Shown: one piece after another, positions 1-8,400 of the stretch
How the letters are laid out: every line of letters begins with the position of its first letter
Position numbering within the stretch: position 1 is the first letter of the stretch
Source: Roseovarius sp. THAF9
Lineage (GTDB): Bacteria; Pseudomonadota; Alphaproteobacteria; Rhodobacterales; Rhodobacteraceae
Assembly: GCF_009363715.1 (NCBI RefSeq)
Contig: NZ_CP045404.1
Coordinates: 3,192,001-3,256,000 of the forward strand
Length of the DNA stretch: 64,000 bases
Direction: 5' to 3'
Translations under genes and position numbers: made by a program
Notes under the pieces: generated by a model
The model's database searches: none
Told to the model about the DNA's origin: nothing
The model's input: the letters and a program-made list of their open reading frames with translations, nothing else

Positions 1-197
1 AAGCGGAAGCCCCCGCCCCGCCCCCGCAGGGTCTCAAGGTATCCCGCGCGCCCAAGCTCGTGAACGATCTTGACGATATGCGGGCGCGCCAACCCGTGAA
101 TGCGCACCACGTCATCCACCTTGATCCGATCCGGGGCCTTGAGCGCCGCAAGTTGAAGCGACCGCAGTGCATAATTCGAATAAGCCGTGAGTTTCAT
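1..197 (-). CDS. Rrf2-family transcriptional regulator (NsrR/IscR-like), C-terminus cut by window edge
   Basis: The reverse strand reads MKLTAYSNYALRSLQLAAL, then a recognition-helix region (HGLARPHIVKIVHELG) and the wing GYLETLRGRGGGF, the typical N-terminal winged helix of Rrf2 proteins such as NsrR, RsrR and IscR. A GGAGGA ribosome-binding site sits six bases before the ATG. Only about 65 codons are in the window, so the cluster-binding cysteines, normally near residues 90-110, cannot be seen and an Fe-S versus apo sensor cannot be decided. It is divergent from a peroxiredoxin and a bd-type oxidase, which suggests control of redox or nitrosative-stress respiration. The family call is firm. 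The signal sensed is inference. Confidence 0.88.
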   Translation of the reverse strand, partial: MKLTAYSNYALRSLQLAALKAPDRIKVDDVVRIHGLARPHIVKIVHELGRAGYLETLRGRGGGFR

Positions 198-212
198 TCT
201 GTCCTCCACTCT

Positions 213-239
213 AAAACTTATATTGCTGATATAAGTTTT
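213..239. promoter_or_regulatory. 27-bp perfect inverted repeat, probable operator of the Rrf2 regulator
   Basis: AAAACTTATAT at 213-223 and its exact reverse complement ATATAAGTTTT at 229-239 flank a 5-base spacer. The element lies 16 bases upstream of the Rrf2 start codon and about 80 bases upstream of the peroxiredoxin, in the only intergenic space between the divergent genes. Rrf2 proteins usually autoregulate through AT-rich dyads of this size, so autoregulation plus control of the rightward operon is likely. Confidence 0.7.
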
Positions 240-320
240 TGCAAGTTCGGTGACGATGTCACTGAACACCTGGTCGAGAAAGCGCACAGTCCCTGTCATA
301 CATATCGAAAGGACCGAACA

Positions 321-959
321 ATGACGCTGCTCCTTGGGGATACCGTTCCCGACTTCACGGCGAACACGACCACGGGACCGATCTCTTTCCACGACTGGAT
401 CGGCAATGACTGGGCTTTCTTCTTCAGCCATCCGGCCGATTTCACGCCGGTGTGCACGACAGAGATGGGACGCACCTCGCAATTGAGCGATGAGTTCACA
501 AAACGCGGCGTAAAACCTATCGGCCTAAGCACCGATACCGTCGAAGAGCATCTGAACTGGACCGAAGACGTGAACGACACTCAGAACACCACGCTGCGCT
601 TCCCAATCGTCGCGGATCCGGATTTCCAGATCGCCAAGCTCTTCGAGATGATCCATCCCGGCGAGTCGGAAACCGCCGCCGTGCGCTCTGTTTTCATCAT
701 CGACCCTGACAAGAAACTGCGTCTTTCGATGACATACCCGATGAGCGTTGGCCGGAACTTTGACGAAATCCTTCGCGTGATCGACGCGCTGCAAACCGGC
801 GATGCCCACGGCGTGGCCCTGCCCGCCGATTGGCGACCGGGCGACCGTGCCATCATTCCTCCATCCCTTTCGGACGAAGGTGCAAAAGCCAAGTTCCCAC
901 AAGGCTTCGACACGATCCGTCCGTATTTGCGCACCGTCGAAATCGACTTGGTCAAATAG
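321..959 (+). CDS. 1-Cys peroxiredoxin (Prx6-type, AhpC/TSA family)
   Basis: A 212-residue thiol peroxidase that reduces hydrogen or organic peroxides, probably cytoplasmic because no signal peptide is visible. The peroxidatic motif PVCTTE spans residues 43-48 with Cys45. No second cysteine was found, which makes it a 1-Cys enzyme needing an external thiol reductant. The C-terminal extension with VALPADWRPGD is typical of the Prx6 branch. The ATG at 321 is chosen because family proteins begin right before LLGDTVPDF; an upstream in-frame extension to 60 would run through the operator. It starts an operon with a DsrE-like protein 21 bases downstream and then cydAB. Confidence 0.93.
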   Translation: MTLLLGDTVPDFTANTTTGPISFHDWIGNDWAFFFSHPADFTPVCTTEMGRTSQLSDEFTKRGVKPIGLSTDTVEEHLNWTEDVNDTQNTTLRFPIVADPDFQIAKLFEMIHPGESETAAVRSVFIIDPDKKLRLSMTYPMSVGRNFDEILRVIDALQTGDAHGVALPADWRPGDRAIIPPSLSDEGAKAKFPQGFDTIRPYLRTVEIDLVK

Positions 960-980
960 TTCAAAACAAAGGAACTCCTG

Positions 981-1412
981 ATGAAAAAGACACTCCTTTC
1001 ATGTGCCGCAGCCCTGGGGCTGGCGGGTGCGGCCCACGCCGATGAGACACCGAATCTGGTGACGATCCTCGCCTCGGGCGAGCCACAGACCCAATTGATG
1101 AGCATGGTGCTGTCCATGCAATCCATGCAGCAAGGCGCAGAGACGCGTATCCTGCTATGCGGTCCGGCGGGAGACCTGGCCCTGAAGGACCCACCGGTCT
1201 CCGCCACCGCGCCGCAAGAGCCTCGTGGAATGAGCCCGCAGGGATTGATGCAAAAGATAATGGCAGGCGGCGCCACGGTCGAGGTTTGCGCGATTTACCT
1301 TCCTAACAAAGGGGTTGAAGCAGACGCATTGCTGGATGGTATCGTTGCCGCTGCGCCTCCGGACATGGCCGCGCGCCTCTTGGCTCCGAATACGCGCATC
1401 ATGTCTTTCTGA
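981..1412 (+). CDS. Periplasmic DsrE-like protein
   Basis: This 143-residue protein begins with a Sec signal peptide (MKKTLLSCAAALGLAGAAHA, cleavage near residue 20). The mature part resembles the DsrE/DsrF/TusD fold: a strand ending in LLCGPAG, a helical MSPQGLMQKIM stretch, and VEVCAIYLPNK. Two mature cysteines sit where DsrE relatives carry sulfur-relay or structural residues. DsrE proteins are usually cytoplasmic persulfide carriers; exported versions are common but poorly characterised. It lies 21 bases after the peroxiredoxin and 135 before cydA, so a role linked to reactive sulfur or quinol oxidase function is plausible but unproven. Confidence 0.7.
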   Translation: MKKTLLSCAAALGLAGAAHADETPNLVTILASGEPQTQLMSMVLSMQSMQQGAETRILLCGPAGDLALKDPPVSATAPQEPRGMSPQGLMQKIMAGGATVEVCAIYLPNKGVEADALLDGIVAAAPPDMAARLLAPNTRIMSF

Positions 1413-1490
1413 AACGCTGTTCTTACGCTTATCCCGCCGGTCTGATACGGCGCCCCAAGGGCGGCGCGCTTGGCCCGGAGGCAAATACAG

Positions 1491-1526
1491 ATCTCCCACT
1501 TCATCTGCGACGATCTTGTGGGAGAT
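1491..1526. promoter_or_regulatory. Inverted repeat in the cydA leader
   Basis: ATCTCCCAC (1491-1499) and GTGGGAGAT (1518-1526) can pair across an 18-base loop, ending 21 bases before the cydA start. It could be an operator or an mRNA stem limiting read-through from the upstream genes. No U-tract follows, so it is not a standard terminator. Confidence 0.35.
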
Positions 1527-1547
1527 TTATCTTAAAGGTGGCTCAAC

Positions 1548-2960
1548 ATGTTCGACAGTTTCAGTGCAGAAATGCTTGCCAGGGTCCAGTTCGCCTTCAC
1601 GGTCTCGTTCCACATCGTCTTCCCGGCTTTCTCCATAGGCCTTGCCAGTTATCTCGCCGTCCTGAACGGGTTGTGGCTGAGAACGAGAGACAAGACCTAT
1701 CTGGCACTCTTCAACTACTGGAAGAAGATCTTTGCGGTTGCCTTCGGTATGGGCGTGGTTTCGGGCATCGTGATGTCCTACCAGTTCGGAACCAACTGGT
1801 CGGTCTTCTCCGACAAGGCTGGCCCCGTGGTTGGCCCGCTCATGGCCTACGAAGTCCTGTCGGCCTTTTTCCTCGAAGCGGGGTTTCTGGGCATCATGCT
1901 TTTCGGCCGTGAGCGCGTGGGCGACAAACTGCACATGTTCGCGACTGCGATGGTGGCCTTTGGGACGCTAATGTCGGCAACCTGGATCCTGTCCGTGAAC
2001 AGTTGGATGCAGACGCCCGCTGGCTACTCCATCGCAGAAAACGGCCAGTTCGTTCCGGAAGATTGGTGGGCGATCATCTTCAATCCATCCTTCCCATACC
2101 GCCTCTTCCACATGGTTCTAGCCGCATATCTGACGACTGCGCTGGTTGTCGGTGCCGTCGGCGCGCTTCACTTGCTGCGGGACAAGGCAGACAAAGAGGC
2201 TCGACGGATGTTCTCGATGGCGATGTGGATGGCCGTGATTGTGACGCCGATCCAGATCTTTGCCGGGCACGAACACGGGCTGAATACGCTCGAGCATCAG
2301 CCGGTCAAGATCATGGCCATGGAAGGCCATTACGAAAGCTATCCCGAAGGTTGGACGCCTCTTTATCTGTTCGGAATACCAAACGACAAGGAACAACGGC
2401 TGGACTACGCCATCGGCATTCCCGGGCTTGGCAATCTGATCTTCGAGCACCCGCTCGATTATCCAACAAAAGGCCTCGATACGATCCCCGACGCGGATCA
2501 ACCGCCCGTGTTCATCGTCTTCTGGTCCTTCCGCGTGATGGTCGCCTTGGGCTTTCTGATGCTCGGTCTTGGAGTGTGGTCCGCTTGGGCGCGCTGGCGC
2601 AACAAGCTCTTCGAGGCTAAATGGCTGCATCGCGCCAGCATAGCCATGGGCCCCTCGGGTTTTATCGCCGTCTTGGCCGGCTGGATTACGACAGAGGTCG
2701 GCCGCCAGCCTTACACGGTCTACGGGCTTTTACGCACCAGTGACAGCCTTGCTCCCATCGATGCCCCGGCGGTCGCGGCCTCGCTCATCGCCTTCATCAT
2801 CGTCTACTTCGCCGTTTTCGGTGCCGGCACCTACTATCTGCTGCGTATGATGAACAAACGCCCCGCGACGCCAAAACTCGGCCTCCGCGACGGCCCGATC
2901 CGCACCGCTGGCATCACACCGGCTCCGCAAGTCGATCCCGACTTCATCCTCGGCGAATAA
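1548..2960 (+). CDS. cydA: Cytochrome bd-type quinol oxidase subunit I (cyanide-insensitive type)
   Basis: A 470-residue inner-membrane subunit of the bd oxidase, which oxidises quinol and reduces oxygen to water without proton pumping. His22 in TVSFHIVFP matches the heme b595 ligand region, a second ligand candidate lies in FHMVLAAYLTT near residue 190, and the signature GWITTEVGRQPY spans 378-389. The segment between the quinol-loop helices is short compared with the E. coli long-loop enzyme, which places it in the CioA subfamily. AAAGGTGG before the ATG is the ribosome-binding site. cydB follows after 11 bases, and the neighbouring peroxiredoxin and Rrf2 regulator suggest a stress or low-oxygen oxidase. 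Confidence 0.95.
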   Translation: MFDSFSAEMLARVQFAFTVSFHIVFPAFSIGLASYLAVLNGLWLRTRDKTYLALFNYWKKIFAVAFGMGVVSGIVMSYQFGTNWSVFSDKAGPVVGPLMAYEVLSAFFLEAGFLGIMLFGRERVGDKLHMFATAMVAFGTLMSATWILSVNSWMQTPAGYSIAENGQFVPEDWWAIIFNPSFPYRLFHMVLAAYLTTALVVGAVGALHLLRDKADKEARRMFSMAMWMAVIVTPIQIFAGHEHGLNTLEHQPVKIMAMEGHYESYPEGWTPLYLFGIPNDKEQRLDYAIGIPGLGNLIFEHPLDYPTKGLDTIPDADQPPVFIVFWSFRVMVALGFLMLGLGVWSAWARWRNKLFEAKWLHRASIAMGPSGFIAVLAGWITTEVGRQPYTVYGLLRTSDSLAPIDAPAVAASLIAFIIVYFAVFGAGTYYLLRMMNKRPATPKLGLRDGPIRTAGITPAPQVDPDFILGE

Positions 2961-2971
2961 GGAAATCAGGC

Positions 2972-3973
2972 ATGGAATTCGATCTCGCTTTCATCTGGGC
3001 CGGCCTCATTGCATTCGCAGTCTTGGTCTATGTCATCCTCGACGGGTTCGACCTGGGGATTGGCATCCTCTTTCCTTTTGGAAAATCCGACGGGGATCGG
3101 GATCTCATGATGAACTCTGTCGCGCCGGTTTGGGACGGCAATGAAACCTGGCTTGTTCTGGGCGGCGGCGGCCTCTTCGCCGTGTTTCCGCTGGCTTACG
3201 CCGTCGTCATGCCCGCGCTTTACATGCCGATCACCCTGATGCTTCTGGCGCTGGTGTTCCGGGGCGTTTCGTTCGAGTATCGCTGGCGAACCGAGAACAA
3301 GGGCCTTTGGGACGCAGCTTTCTTCGGCGGTTCATTTGTCGCCGCGCTATGCCAAGGGATCGCTCTAGGCGCTCTCGTTCAGGGGATCGAAGTCGATGGC
3401 CGTGCCTATGCTGGCGGCTGGTTCGATTGGCTGACCCCATTCTCGGTTCTGACCGGATTCGCCGTGGTCGTGGGCTATGCCCTTCTCGGTGCCACTTGGC
3501 TGGTGTTGAAAACTGAAAACGATATCCAGATCCAGATGCGCAGCTACGCGTGGTGGCTGGGCGCGGCAACCCTTGGACTGATTGGCGTTGTAAGCGTCCT
3601 GACGCCATTCCAAGAACCGGAGTACTTCCAGCGCTGGTTCAACTTGCCGGGCAGCCTGTTCTCAATGATCGTACCCCTCATTATGCTCGGTCTTACGTGG
3701 AAATTCTTCGCTGGCCTGAACGACGGAAAGGACCTTCAACCGTTTCTTTCAGCACTCGGTTTCTTTGTTGTCAGCTTCGTGGGCATCGGCATCAGCTTCT
3801 ACCCCATGATGGTCCCACCATCCCTGACCATCTGGGAAGCGGCAGCGCCGGATTCGAGCCTTGCCTTCGCGCTTGTGGGCGCGGTGATCCTGGTACCGAT
3901 AATCTTGGCCTACACCGCCTACGCCTACTGGGTGTTCCGCGGAAAGTTGGACCCATCGGAGGGGTATCACTGA
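2972..3973 (+). CDS. cydB: Cytochrome bd-type quinol oxidase subunit II
   Basis: This 333-residue membrane subunit pairs with the preceding CydA. The N-terminal VYVILDGFDLGIGIL and the APVWDGNETWLV motif are diagnostic of CydB/CioB. Multiple hydrophobic helices cover the whole length. It starts 11 bases after cydA with GGAAATCAGG as a loose ribosome-binding site and ends in TGATG, overlapping the start of the 35-residue DUF2474 gene, which implies translational coupling and one complex. Confidence 0.95.
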   Translation: MEFDLAFIWAGLIAFAVLVYVILDGFDLGIGILFPFGKSDGDRDLMMNSVAPVWDGNETWLVLGGGGLFAVFPLAYAVVMPALYMPITLMLLALVFRGVSFEYRWRTENKGLWDAAFFGGSFVAALCQGIALGALVQGIEVDGRAYAGGWFDWLTPFSVLTGFAVVVGYALLGATWLVLKTENDIQIQMRSYAWWLGAATLGLIGVVSVLTPFQEPEYFQRWFNLPGSLFSMIVPLIMLGLTWKFFAGLNDGKDLQPFLSALGFFVVSFVGIGISFYPMMVPPSLTIWEAAAPDSSLAFALVGAVILVPIILAYTAYAYWVFRGKLDPSEGYH

Positions 3974-4080
3974 TGAAATATCCGCGGCTTTCAAAATGGG
4001 CCTGGTTTATCGGTCTGTGGGCTGCAAGCGTGCTTTCACTTGGCATCATTGCAGCGGTGATACGGACAGTCTTGCTCTGA
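3973..4080 (+). CDS. DUF2474 small membrane protein, probable third oxidase subunit
   Basis: A 35-residue single-pass membrane protein (MKYPRLSKWAWFIGLWAA, then a hydrophobic stretch to VIRTVLL). The ATG shares one base with the cydB stop codon. Small proteins of this kind, like CydX in E. coli, sit at the end of bd-oxidase operons and stabilise the heme site. The W-x-W-F-I-G-L-W pattern fits DUF2474, the variant typical of cyanide-insensitive oxidases. A functional role in this organism is inference from position and family. Confidence 0.85.
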   Translation: MKYPRLSKWAWFIGLWAASVLSLGIIAAVIRTVLL

Positions 4081-4264
4081 GGTCGACCCAATCATTCGTC
4101 GATATCGAAAACCAATCGAAGCAAGGCATCTAGCGCTGTGCAGATTTCCTGATGGGGTCCGATGTTGGCATCCTGGCAGATTTCGAAAAATATTTTGAAG
4201 TGGAAATCAGTTGTTTCGTTTCAAAGGCGCGGGTTGCGACTGAGACAAACCGAAAGGTCCTCCA

Positions 4265-4804
4265 ATGGAATTCACCAGTGGTTATGCAGACCGCAGAGAC
4301 GACATCATCCGACTGTTCAAGGATACCTTCACGGTCTCCGAGGGTGCGGCCGAAGGCGATCTCATCGCCAGCCTCGTGACAGACATGTTCGGCAAGGTGA
4401 CGCCGGGCGACATCTTCGTATTCTCGGCGTTCGAGGGCGGCACGCTGGTCGGAGCCGTCATCTTTTCGCGAATGACCTATGCCGAAGATGAACGCACGGT
4501 TTTTATCCTGTCTCCTGCAGTCGTCGCGACCGGGCAGCAGGGCAAAGGGATCGGTCAGGCACTGTTGTCGCATTCCATGCGCAGCCTGCGCGAGAACAGC
4601 GTAGATGTCGTTCTCACCTACGGAGATCTCAATTTCTATTCGAGGGTGGGCTTTCATCGGATCACCGAAGAGATCGCCCAGGCCCCGCTGCCTTTGTCAT
4701 ATCCGGAAGGCTGGCTAGCGCAATCGCTGACAGAGAGTACTCTCACACCGCTAAGGGGATCATCGACCTGCGTCGAACCACTGAACGACCCAGCGATGTG
4801 GTAA
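4265..4804 (+). CDS. GNAT-family N-acetyltransferase (YhbS-like)
   Basis: This 179-residue protein has the GNAT core: a strand with DIFVFSAFEGGTLVGAVIF, then the acetyl-CoA pyrophosphate-binding loop VVATGQQGKGIGQALL (Q/R-x-x-G-x-G/A motif), and the late strand VVLTYGDLNFYSRVGFHRIT, where Y-x-R-x-G-F marks the YhbS/PA4866-like branch. The substrate is unknown. It starts 184 bases after the oxidase operon with its own leader, so co-transcription is uncertain. Confidence 0.85.
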   Translation: MEFTSGYADRRDDIIRLFKDTFTVSEGAAEGDLIASLVTDMFGKVTPGDIFVFSAFEGGTLVGAVIFSRMTYAEDERTVFILSPAVVATGQQGKGIGQALLSHSMRSLRENSVDVVLTYGDLNFYSRVGFHRITEEIAQAPLPLSYPEGWLAQSLTESTLTPLRGSSTCVEPLNDPAMW

Positions 4805-5322
4805 TAGCTCAGCAAAACAGGAAGAGGCGCAAAGTCGAACTCCTCGTGCCTCCTCGACAAACCGACATTCGACCCGCGATCATCGGCTGACGGAAAGGAT
4901 TCATAGCAGTTGCGCGGCGGCGTTGCGGGAACTCCAGTTCGGACTCGACTACCATTTTCGCTCACGGCCCGTTCCGGACCTTCGCTAACCTGGCAGTCGC
5001 TGCGTTGCGGATACCCCAGAGCGGCCGTTCGCGTTAGCGCGCAACATCGCTCGGATAATGAATGTTCTCTGTGAATGGTTCCTGCGTCGCAAGAGTTGTC
5101 TTGTGGCTTCTGCGGTCATGTTCGTCAGTACCGTCGTTCGTCCGACTTAATTGCGTGGCGGCATTGTCGCCACCCGTCCTGATGAGTTACGCGATCGAGG
5201 TTCCGATTGGCTTATCGTCCTCAAAAGAGGGCCGCTGACATTCCCAGAGTGTCCTTGCTCTTGGTTGACTAAACTCTGGATTATCACCTCAACGTCCGGC
5301 GAATGGTAAACACTCGTCGTTC
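4805..5322. other. Non-coding stretch upstream of a transposase remnant
   Basis: No open reading frame here has a convincing start, codon pattern or family resemblance. It probably marks the decayed junction between the respiratory block and the accessory region. No clean terminal inverted repeats were seen. Confidence 0.4.
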
Positions 5323-5692
5323 TCAGAACGCGGGCTGCCGATATTTCTGTTTACTCGATAGCGTGGCCCAGATGATCTCCGCTTTCTTGTTCGCCATCGC
5401 GGTTGTGGTCAGCCGGAATGGCTTGTCCGGGATGAGCTTGGCGCTCCATAGGTCGACTTTCTTGGGTGAGCGCTTCGCCATGACGGCGCACAACGTCATG
5501 CTGACGACAGCAGCTTTCGAAGGAAGCGATCGCTTTCTTAATGATCTTACCGAGATGCCCCTTGCCCCGACACGATTTGTTGAGCGGGGTCACGCCCAAC
5601 CACGCCGCCAAGTCACGTCCTGCACGGAACTGATGCGCGTTAACGATAGTGGCGACAGTTCCTGGCGCGATAATCGGCCCCTTCTGCCTCAT
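5323..5692 (-). pseudogene. IS110-family transposase C-terminal remnant, frameshifted
   Basis: On the minus strand, one frame reads GTVATIVNAHQFRAGRDLAAWLG and then GKGHLGKIIKKAIAS, matching the Tnp_IS110 C-terminal (transposase_20) domain. The match continues in a different frame as TLCAVMAKRSPKKVD, then LTTTAMANKKAEIIWA and KQKYRQPAF before a TGA at 5323. The frame change near 5500-5515 and the absence of the N-terminal DEDD catalytic domain show a dead fragment. IS110 elements lack ordinary terminal inverted repeats, so its limits cannot be drawn. Confidence 0.8.
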
Positions 5693-5955
5693 GCGCTGAG
5701 CGGGACCATGCCGACATCGTGATCACCCGTTTTCTGGGAAGTTTCGCGGAGCAGGGTAGCAAGCCAAAAAAGGTTTGGTCCAGGGGAATAGCAGGATCAC
5801 TCTGCAGGACAAAAAGGCGCAGGAAGCGGTGCAGAACATAGAACTCCAGACGTTACCGTCGGCGGACCATGGGCTATTGACAGCTAAGAACGATGCTTGC
5901 CATGGTTTCACTCATTGTAAAGAGAGTTACATTCTTCGGCGGAGATGATTTTGTT

Positions 5956-7233
5956 ATGCATAGATTTGAAAATCCCGCTTTTGAATTTCTCTTACTAAGA
6001 GTGGTTGGCAGCGACCGATGGAGCGTCTCGTCAATTGTTTCCATTCTCGCCCTTATTCTCCTCATTGTCCTTATCTCCGCCGGGCAGGCCAGCTCTCAGG
6101 ATATAGCCGATCTCAAAATCAGAATGACGAACGCGGGCTGTTACGACGGCAAGCCTCCCCATGATGAAAGGCAGAGCCTGAAGTTCCGCACTGGCGTCCG
6201 ATGTGTCCAAGACATGATAGGTCAAGATCGCACCGGCAATCTCACAACTGAGGTCATCAATCACCTTGCTGGTTTCTCACCTGAAATCCCAGAAGAACCG
6301 GCGTTGATTCTCGGGGTGACTGAGCAGATGATTGACCGGATTCGCATGGAGGTCGAAGGTTCGAGGGAGGTGGCCCCCGATTTTTATACCGGCCCAATCT
6401 TGAGCGGCGTGCGTGCCTACAACTTACTCGACCGGATTTACCGTGGGGATTTCGCCCGCATCCCATCTGCACAGCGCGGCGAGGTCGCTGCCGCCTATGC
6501 CGCACTCTTATTGGAATACCATACGCTTGTGCGCCGTTTCGGGCCGACCTGCGTCTACCCTGGCGACGTCCAGTTCAAATTCACGCATACACGGTCAAGC
6601 CGCACAGCTTTTGGGATCGCGACGAGCGATCACTACGAGCAGGACTTGTTTGCGCCGCAGGCGCATGAGAAAACTGCGCGTGCCAGTTTTTCCTCGGTCG
6701 GCATCACCCCGGGCCTGAGCATCCTGCAGGACATGATGCGGATTGCCAAGCGTGAGGGTTGCCGAAGCCCGCGCATGGCGCTCTTGCGTGAGAACCTCCA
6801 TCGGTATCTCGCGGGGATCGCTCCGTCAAACCTCGATAGCATGAAAGCACGCTACCCACTGCCTGCCCCGACCGCGCAAGCGTCCATTGGCGGAGGTTTC
6901 CCCGATGATCCAAGACCCTTCAATAATTCTTGCCTGTTGGGCCAGAGGGAGGTTGGAGGTCACCCGTCCGCATTGGGGGCTGCTATCTATTGCGTCTGCA
7001 TCGAGCGACACCTGCGTGCTGCCGATTTGGCGGGTATCGATGTTGTCGAGCTTTATGCACTTTTGACTTCAAACTGGGCGGTCGGATATGATCGCTATCG
7101 TTCGCAAAAGCTCATCAATACGCTTATGAGCACGTGCAACCGGTACCCTTATGAGGGCGATCTTGAGGAGGGAAGGAACCTACTGCGGTCGAGGGGTATC
7201 CCGCTCGACATGGGGCCACGCGGAATTCGGTAG
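5956..7233 (+). CDS. Hypothetical secreted or membrane-anchored protein
   Basis: I do not recognise this family. From the ATG at 5956 it is about 425 residues; an in-frame ATG at 5893 would add 21 residues but has a poor ribosome-binding site, whereas GGAG lies about 11 bases before 5956. A hydrophobic segment (ILALILLIVLISAG) ends in AGQASSQ, resembling a signal peptide or uncleaved anchor. The mature part has six or so cysteines (NAGCYDGKP, GVRCVQD, GPTCVYP, REGCRSP, NSCLLG, IYCVC) and is mostly helical, compatible with a disulfide-bonded periplasmic protein. No operon partner is close. Confidence 0.6.
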   Translation: MHRFENPAFEFLLLRVVGSDRWSVSSIVSILALILLIVLISAGQASSQDIADLKIRMTNAGCYDGKPPHDERQSLKFRTGVRCVQDMIGQDRTGNLTTEVINHLAGFSPEIPEEPALILGVTEQMIDRIRMEVEGSREVAPDFYTGPILSGVRAYNLLDRIYRGDFARIPSAQRGEVAAAYAALLLEYHTLVRRFGPTCVYPGDVQFKFTHTRSSRTAFGIATSDHYEQDLFAPQAHEKTARASFSSVGITPGLSILQDMMRIAKREGCRSPRMALLRENLHRYLAGIAPSNLDSMKARYPLPAPTAQASIGGGFPDDPRPFNNSCLLGQREVGGHPSALGAAIYCVCIERHLRAADLAGIDVVELYALLTSNWAVGYDRYRSQKLINTLMSTCNRYPYEGDLEEGRNLLRSRGIPLDMGPRGIR

Positions 7234-7797
7234 CTACCGGAGAGGTCTGGGCCTGACGCAGCTCGGTGTCGCTCCTTTTTACATCATCTCGTTTTGCTAA
7301 GAACTTCTGCGTTACGTTCGCACGCAGTTCAAAACCGTAAAGACCGGGCCGCCTCGCTCCGGACCTGCTCTGCAGCCGCGGAGCAACCGCCATGACAATT
7401 GCGGACTTAACTGCCTTGCAAGCCTGCCGACCTACCCAGAACAAGGGCCGTGTCGTAGGCCAGAAGCTCGCAATCGACAGCAATCTGCAAGGTTGTGACC
7501 CGGTGTAGCGAAACGTAGTTGATATTTACGCATCCGTTACGTCAAGGAGCGCGTCTCGGCCATCCAAGCCAAAACCCAGAAACCAGTTAGCTTCGAACCT
7601 ACGGAGGGGACCGAAAGTATGGATGCCATGACCAGATCCATCTGCCAATACGGTCGAGATCGGAAGAAACGCTGTCTTGCTGCCTCGTGTCGAATATCTC
7701 AGTTAGCCTGGAAAACTTGACTGGTTCAGGAATTTGCAGGACCGTTAGACCGGATCGTCAACTTAAAGACGGCGAATTGCTTAGGGAAGTTTTGACA
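7234..7797. other. Long intergenic stretch without a supported gene
   Basis: Short open frames exist on both strands, but none combines a ribosome-binding site, a plausible protein and family resemblance. The region should contain the promoter of the following small secreted protein. Confidence 0.4.
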
Positions 7798-8190
7798 ATG
7801 AGAAGTTTTATTCTTGGCTGCTTGGCCGTAATAGCGCTTTCGGGTGCCGCTACTGCACAGGATGTCATGGCAATTTATGACGCCCGGCTCGATCCACATG
7901 ATCTCGTTAACTCAGGCGGGCAGCCTTTGGGCAGTGTGTGCGCCGCGGTTCAACAGGATCGGGCCAACTACCACCGTTTCAAAAAGCGCGGAGAGGTCGA
8001 TGACGCCGATCCTATCTTTGCTGACAAGACAATGCGGGCGCGGATCGCCGGGAGCTGTCGCATCATGCCGGGCCATGAACATCTGCGGGAGGCTGTCTTC
8101 AGCGGCGTTGGATATGGTATAATTGTACGCGTACAGGTGCTCAACGATGCTGGAACTTTACAAATCCTTGTCAGCGAGCGTGCCGGTTAG
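7798..8190 (+). CDS. Small hypothetical periplasmic protein
   Basis: From the ATG at 7798 this encodes 130 residues starting with a clear signal peptide (MRSFILGCLAVIALSGAATA, cleavage before QDV). The mature domain has two cysteines (GSVCAAV, GSCRIMPG) that could form a disulfide. An AGGGA sits about 12 bases upstream. An upstream in-frame start at 7687 would put the signal peptide internally, so it is rejected. No family was recognised. Confidence 0.6.
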   Translation: MRSFILGCLAVIALSGAATAQDVMAIYDARLDPHDLVNSGGQPLGSVCAAVQQDRANYHRFKKRGEVDDADPIFADKTMRARIAGSCRIMPGHEHLREAVFSGVGYGIIVRVQVLNDAGTLQILVSERAG

Positions 8191-8400
8191 AACTTTTCGA
8201 CGGCCGCACAGCAGTTTGAATCAGCAAATGTCGAAAACGCTCAGTGCATGAAATGACTATTGACCGCGAAGTGAGAGCCGCGGACGGTTTCGGATTTACA
8301 GGAAAAAGCGCAAAGTTCGCTAAATTTCTCTTATGATTGCCAAGCAAGAGGAGTCGTATCTTATAATCGTTCCCTGGGTTTCGGCACCTAATTCGCCACC

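Noticed and set aside
60..320. Extension of the peroxiredoxin upstream to 60
   Set aside because: It would be antisense to the Rrf2 gene and translate through the operator; the family start is at 321.
5303..5722. Plus-strand frame of 139 codons at the IS110 remnant
   Set aside because: Antisense to the recognisable transposase fragment.
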